Assembly: GCA_031216915.1 (NCBI GenBank)
Contig: CM062296.1
Coordinates: 668,378,753 to 668,442,752, forward strand
Origin: Pictodentalium vernedei
Taxonomy: Eukaryota; Mollusca; Scaphopoda; Dentaliida; Dentaliidae
DNA length: 64,000 nt
Direction of reading: 5' to 3'
Shown here piece by piece: positions 62,319 through 64,000 of this stretch (positions within the stretch are counted from its first letter, which is position 1; each line of letters starts with the position of its first letter). Both the position numbers and the translations under genes were made by a program. The notes under the pieces were generated by a model that searched no databases, was not told the origin of the DNA, and saw nothing but the letters and a program-made list of their open reading frames with translations.

Positions 62319-63629
62319 CTATGTCAGCCAGGGAATATTTGCCCAAGGGCGGAGGTGACAAAGCAGAGACCGAGGAATAGTGAGTTCCAGGTCCAGCGGA
62401 TCTACATTCGGACGCCAATGAACCAACAGGAAGTGTTGGAGAGGTCGGACAAACAAGCGACCGAGCGGAATGAGATCGGTCACCGAACCGCAAAGGCCCA
62501 GCATCCGAAGGAAAGTCCTGGCCGAGACCGAGGAAGATTGAAGCAGGTCCCGAGTCAAGGCGGAAAGAATCGTCGCCCGAGCCTGGGGAACCGACACTAC
62601 ATTGTGAAGAGTGTCGAAATCCATCCCCAAATGACGGAATCGCTGAGAAGGAAGAAGATCCGACTTCTCGCGATTGACTCTGAAACCCAGCGACGCTAGA
62701 AGGCAAAGAAACTGCCGGACATTGAACTCCAGAACAGCAGCATCGTGGTGCCGTTGGAGGATGTCGTCTAGGTAGGCGGACGAAGTCACCGCCGACTGAG
62801 TGCGATGGAAAGCAAGCACATGTGACATCAGTCGGGTGAAGGCCCAAGGAGCCAGGTTCAAACCGAACGGGAGAGCTCTGAATTGAAAAACTCGATCCCG
62901 AAACGAGAACCGAAGGTATTTCCGTGACGCCAGATGAATGGGTACATGGAAGTAGGCATCCTTCAGGTCGATACTGGCCGCAAAATCGCCCTGATGAACT
63001 GAACGTCGAACCGACCGGAAAGTCTCCATACTGAAACGAGGAGCAATTATGTACTCGTTCAGGGTACTCAGATCGATGACAGGACGAAATTGGCCGTTTT
63101 TCTTCGGCACCAAGAAAAGTCTCGAGTAAAACCCCGGTGAAAGGGTGTTCCTGACCACCTCGATCGCCCCTTTGGTGAGGAGATTGTCGATCTCCTGCAC
63201 CAGAAGGTCCCGACGCAGAGAATCTGAAGGGACCTGAGTCGGAAGGGGCACCCGAGATAAACTGGGGTGCCGATGGAAGGACAGTCGCAGACCGGAATGA
63301 ATGACGTCGAGGACCCAAGAGTCCGACGTTATCTCTGTCCAACGGTCGTAAAACAGCGACAGCCTTCCTCCGACTGGAGGCGAATCGAGGTGAGAACCTT
63401 CACTTGCGGCCTCGACGAGGCCCCCGAGAGGAGAAACCACCTCGGGAAGTGACAGAGTCCTGAGACTTTCCAGCCTGAGGCTGCCAGCGGGCCTGGCCAC
63501 GTCGGCGCTTCTTATGAGCAGAAGGAGCAGACGGAGCCGAAGGCGTAGCCGACGTCGCCGACGAGGCAGACGCAGCAGCACGCTTGGCGGGCCTGGAACG
63601 ACCCTCACCCGCAGCAGCAGGTGGGTCAA
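62319..63629 (-). CDS. DIRS pol, reverse transcriptase
   Basis: The open frame covers 436 codons, but only the part after the gag stop (from about residue 76) looks like protein. VGGRLSLFYDRW and ITSDSWVLDVI near residues 86-110 are the usual opening of DIRS reverse transcriptase. Fingers and palm motifs follow: SRLFLVPKKNGQFRPVIDL (169-187), IDLKDAYFHV (catalytic Asp near 221), FRALPFGLNLAPWAF (250-263) and AYLDDIL (catalytic pair near 288-289), then GFRVNREKS and RHLGMDF. It ends PWLT at TAG; three codons later the RNase H frame is open in the same phase. The region overlapping gag (63400-63629) is an arginine/leucine-rich shadow, so the true start is unclear and may involve frameshift or initiation inside gag. 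Confidence 0.9.
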   Translation of the reverse strand: MTHLLLRVRVVPGPPSVLLRLPRRRRRLRLRLRLLLLLIRSADVARPAGSLRLESLRTLSLPEVVSPLGGLVEAASEGSHLDSPPVGGRLSLFYDRWTEITSDSWVLDVIHSGLRLSFHRHPSLSRVPLPTQVPSDSLRRDLLVQEIDNLLTKGAIEVVRNTLSPGFYSRLFLVPKKNGQFRPVIDLSTLNEYIIAPRFSMETFRSVRRSVHQGDFAASIDLKDAYFHVPIHLASRKYLRFSFRDRVFQFRALPFGLNLAPWAFTRLMSHVLAFHRTQSAVTSSAYLDDILQRHHDAAVLEFNVRQFLCLLASLGFRVNREKSDLLPSQRFRHLGMDFDTLHNVVSVPQARATILSALTRDLLQSSSVSARTFLRMLGLCGSVTDLIPLGRLFVRPLQHFLLVHWRPNVDPLDLELTIPRSLLCHLRPWANIPWLT

Positions 63630-64000
63630 GCTGTCTCAGCAAAAGCTGGTCCTTCGAATGACGAAGAACTTCGCCACGAACAGCTTCCACGGAACCATGG
63701 AACAACTGAGGTCCTACCAAAGAGGCAGACCTCAGAACAGCACGTTGCTCAGAAGGAAGGGATGGTAAAGAATCCAAAACCGCATCCCGGCGTGCCAGCT
63801 CCAAATTGGCCGTGTTACAGGCGTGAGCGTGAGTCAAGTTCATAAGAGCCTGTGACAAAACGCGAAAAGGCGCCTGAGCGTCATCAAACTCCCCTGGTGG
63901 AAAATATTCAGCCAGAGCAGCGACAACATGGTCCGCGAGAGATAACATACCCAGCATCTCTCGGGACAGGCCCACCATAGACTCAACTACCGACATCGGG
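63400..64000 (-). CDS. DIRS gag-like ORF, 5' end beyond the window
   Basis: Open from the right edge to a stop at 63400, at least 199 codons, in a different frame from reverse transcriptase, which it overlaps. The first two-thirds are predicted helical (LSLADHVVAALAEYFPP, LELARRDAVLDSLPSLPSEQ). The tail is basic and low-complexity: a Ser/Ala/Thr/Pro run (about 137-157), KKRRRGQARW and RGGFSSRGPRRGRK, which suits nucleic-acid binding. No zinc knuckle is seen, as is usual for DIRS gag. Assignment rests on its position before pol and the basic tail. ATG at 63996 may not be the start, because the frame is still open at the edge. Confidence 0.75.
   Translation of the reverse strand, partial: PMSVVESMVGLSREMLGMLSLADHVVAALAEYFPPGEFDDAQAPFRVLSQALMNLTHAHACNTANLELARRDAVLDSLPSLPSEQRAVLRSASLVGPQLFHGSVEAVRGEVLRHSKDQLLLRQLDPPAAAGEGRSRPAKRAAASASSATSATPSAPSAPSAHKKRRRGQARWQPQAGKSQDSVTSRGGFSSRGPRRGRK

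Larger units (their letters stand above)
59843..64000 (-). mobile_element. DIRS-type tyrosine-recombinase retrotransposon, 5' part beyond the window
   Basis: Minus-strand element with, from its 5' side, a gag-like ORF, reverse transcriptase, RNase H and a tyrosine recombinase, then an internal complementary region and a terminal repeat at the left. This order and the recombinase in place of an integrase define the DIRS group. The inner part is far more GC-rich than its surroundings. Its left end is taken at 59843 from the 57-bp inverted match with 60193-60249. The other end lies beyond base 64000. DIRS elements make no target duplication, so none is expected. Confidence 0.85.

Noticed and set aside
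61345..63342. Minus-strand ORF of 665 codons, the longest in the window
   Set aside because: It overlaps the reverse transcriptase and RNase H in another frame, is very rich in Ser/Gly/Arg and shows no domain. It is a shadow frame of GC-rich pol coding sequence.
60510..63845. Several plus-strand ORFs of 60-194 codons
   Set aside because: They are antisense to the DIRS gag and pol genes and have no recognisable motifs.

Overview
This 64 kb window is eukaryotic, AT-rich and made almost entirely of repeats. The mix of repeats points to a marine invertebrate, most likely a bivalve or other mollusc. The main clue is a set of elements with tandem cores of about 165 bp, a GGACGG-type microsatellite and a terminal hairpin. 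From memory these resemble the bivalve 'pearl'/Helentron-associated elements, but I could not search a database. There are no bacterial operons, rRNA genes or CRISPR arrays.

Only one stretch looks like a host gene. It is a coding exon on the minus strand (20585 to 19765) encoding a serine-rich protein with five repeats of the form LxVP...RSSSxD, and it ends at a GTAAGT splice donor. Every other convincing coding region belongs to a mobile element. A DIRS-type tyrosine-recombinase retrotransposon (gag, reverse transcriptase, RNase H, recombinase) runs on the minus strand from about 59843 past the right edge. A broken Tc1-like transposon lies at 32180-33327.

The rest is a dense layer of short non-autonomous elements. 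(1) Several families are bounded by TTAA. Family A/B has termini TTAACCCTTTACC and about 20 copies; C has TTAACCCTCTGCAC; E has TTAACCCTTTGAACC; F has TTAACTGGTAGAGTGCT; G has 230-bp arms. Nearly all have a palindromic centre. (2) Family D is TA-bounded with pogo/Tigger-like ends (CAGTGGAGCCC), with seven copies. (3) Family H is hAT-like, with ends CAGGCCTGAAAATAAGC and exact 8-bp duplications in four of five copies. (4) tRNA-derived SINEs have ATTT-type tails and 12-13 bp duplications. (5) 'P' elements (1.5-6.2, 27.0-28.8 and 33.4-35.5 kb) and 'Q' blocks (49.4-50.4, 51.3-52.7 and 54.4-56.3 kb) carry tandem cores of about 167 and 336 bp.

Layout: 1-6 kb, family A copies and P1 with a 15-unit array; 6-16.4 kb, MITEs, two copies of one 0.8-kb segment each carrying a different insertion, and a duplicated minisatellite at 11.6-13.7 kb; 16.4-26 kb, MITEs, a SINE and the host exon; 27-36 kb, P2, P3 and a deeply nested complex; 36-49 kb, nested MITEs and SINEs; 49-56 kb, Q blocks; 56-59.8 kb, hAT MITEs and a degenerate minisatellite; 59.8-64 kb, the DIRS element.

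Nesting lets insertions be ordered and several target sites be read directly, because an unoccupied copy of the same site exists elsewhere in the window. Family letters are local labels, not database names.
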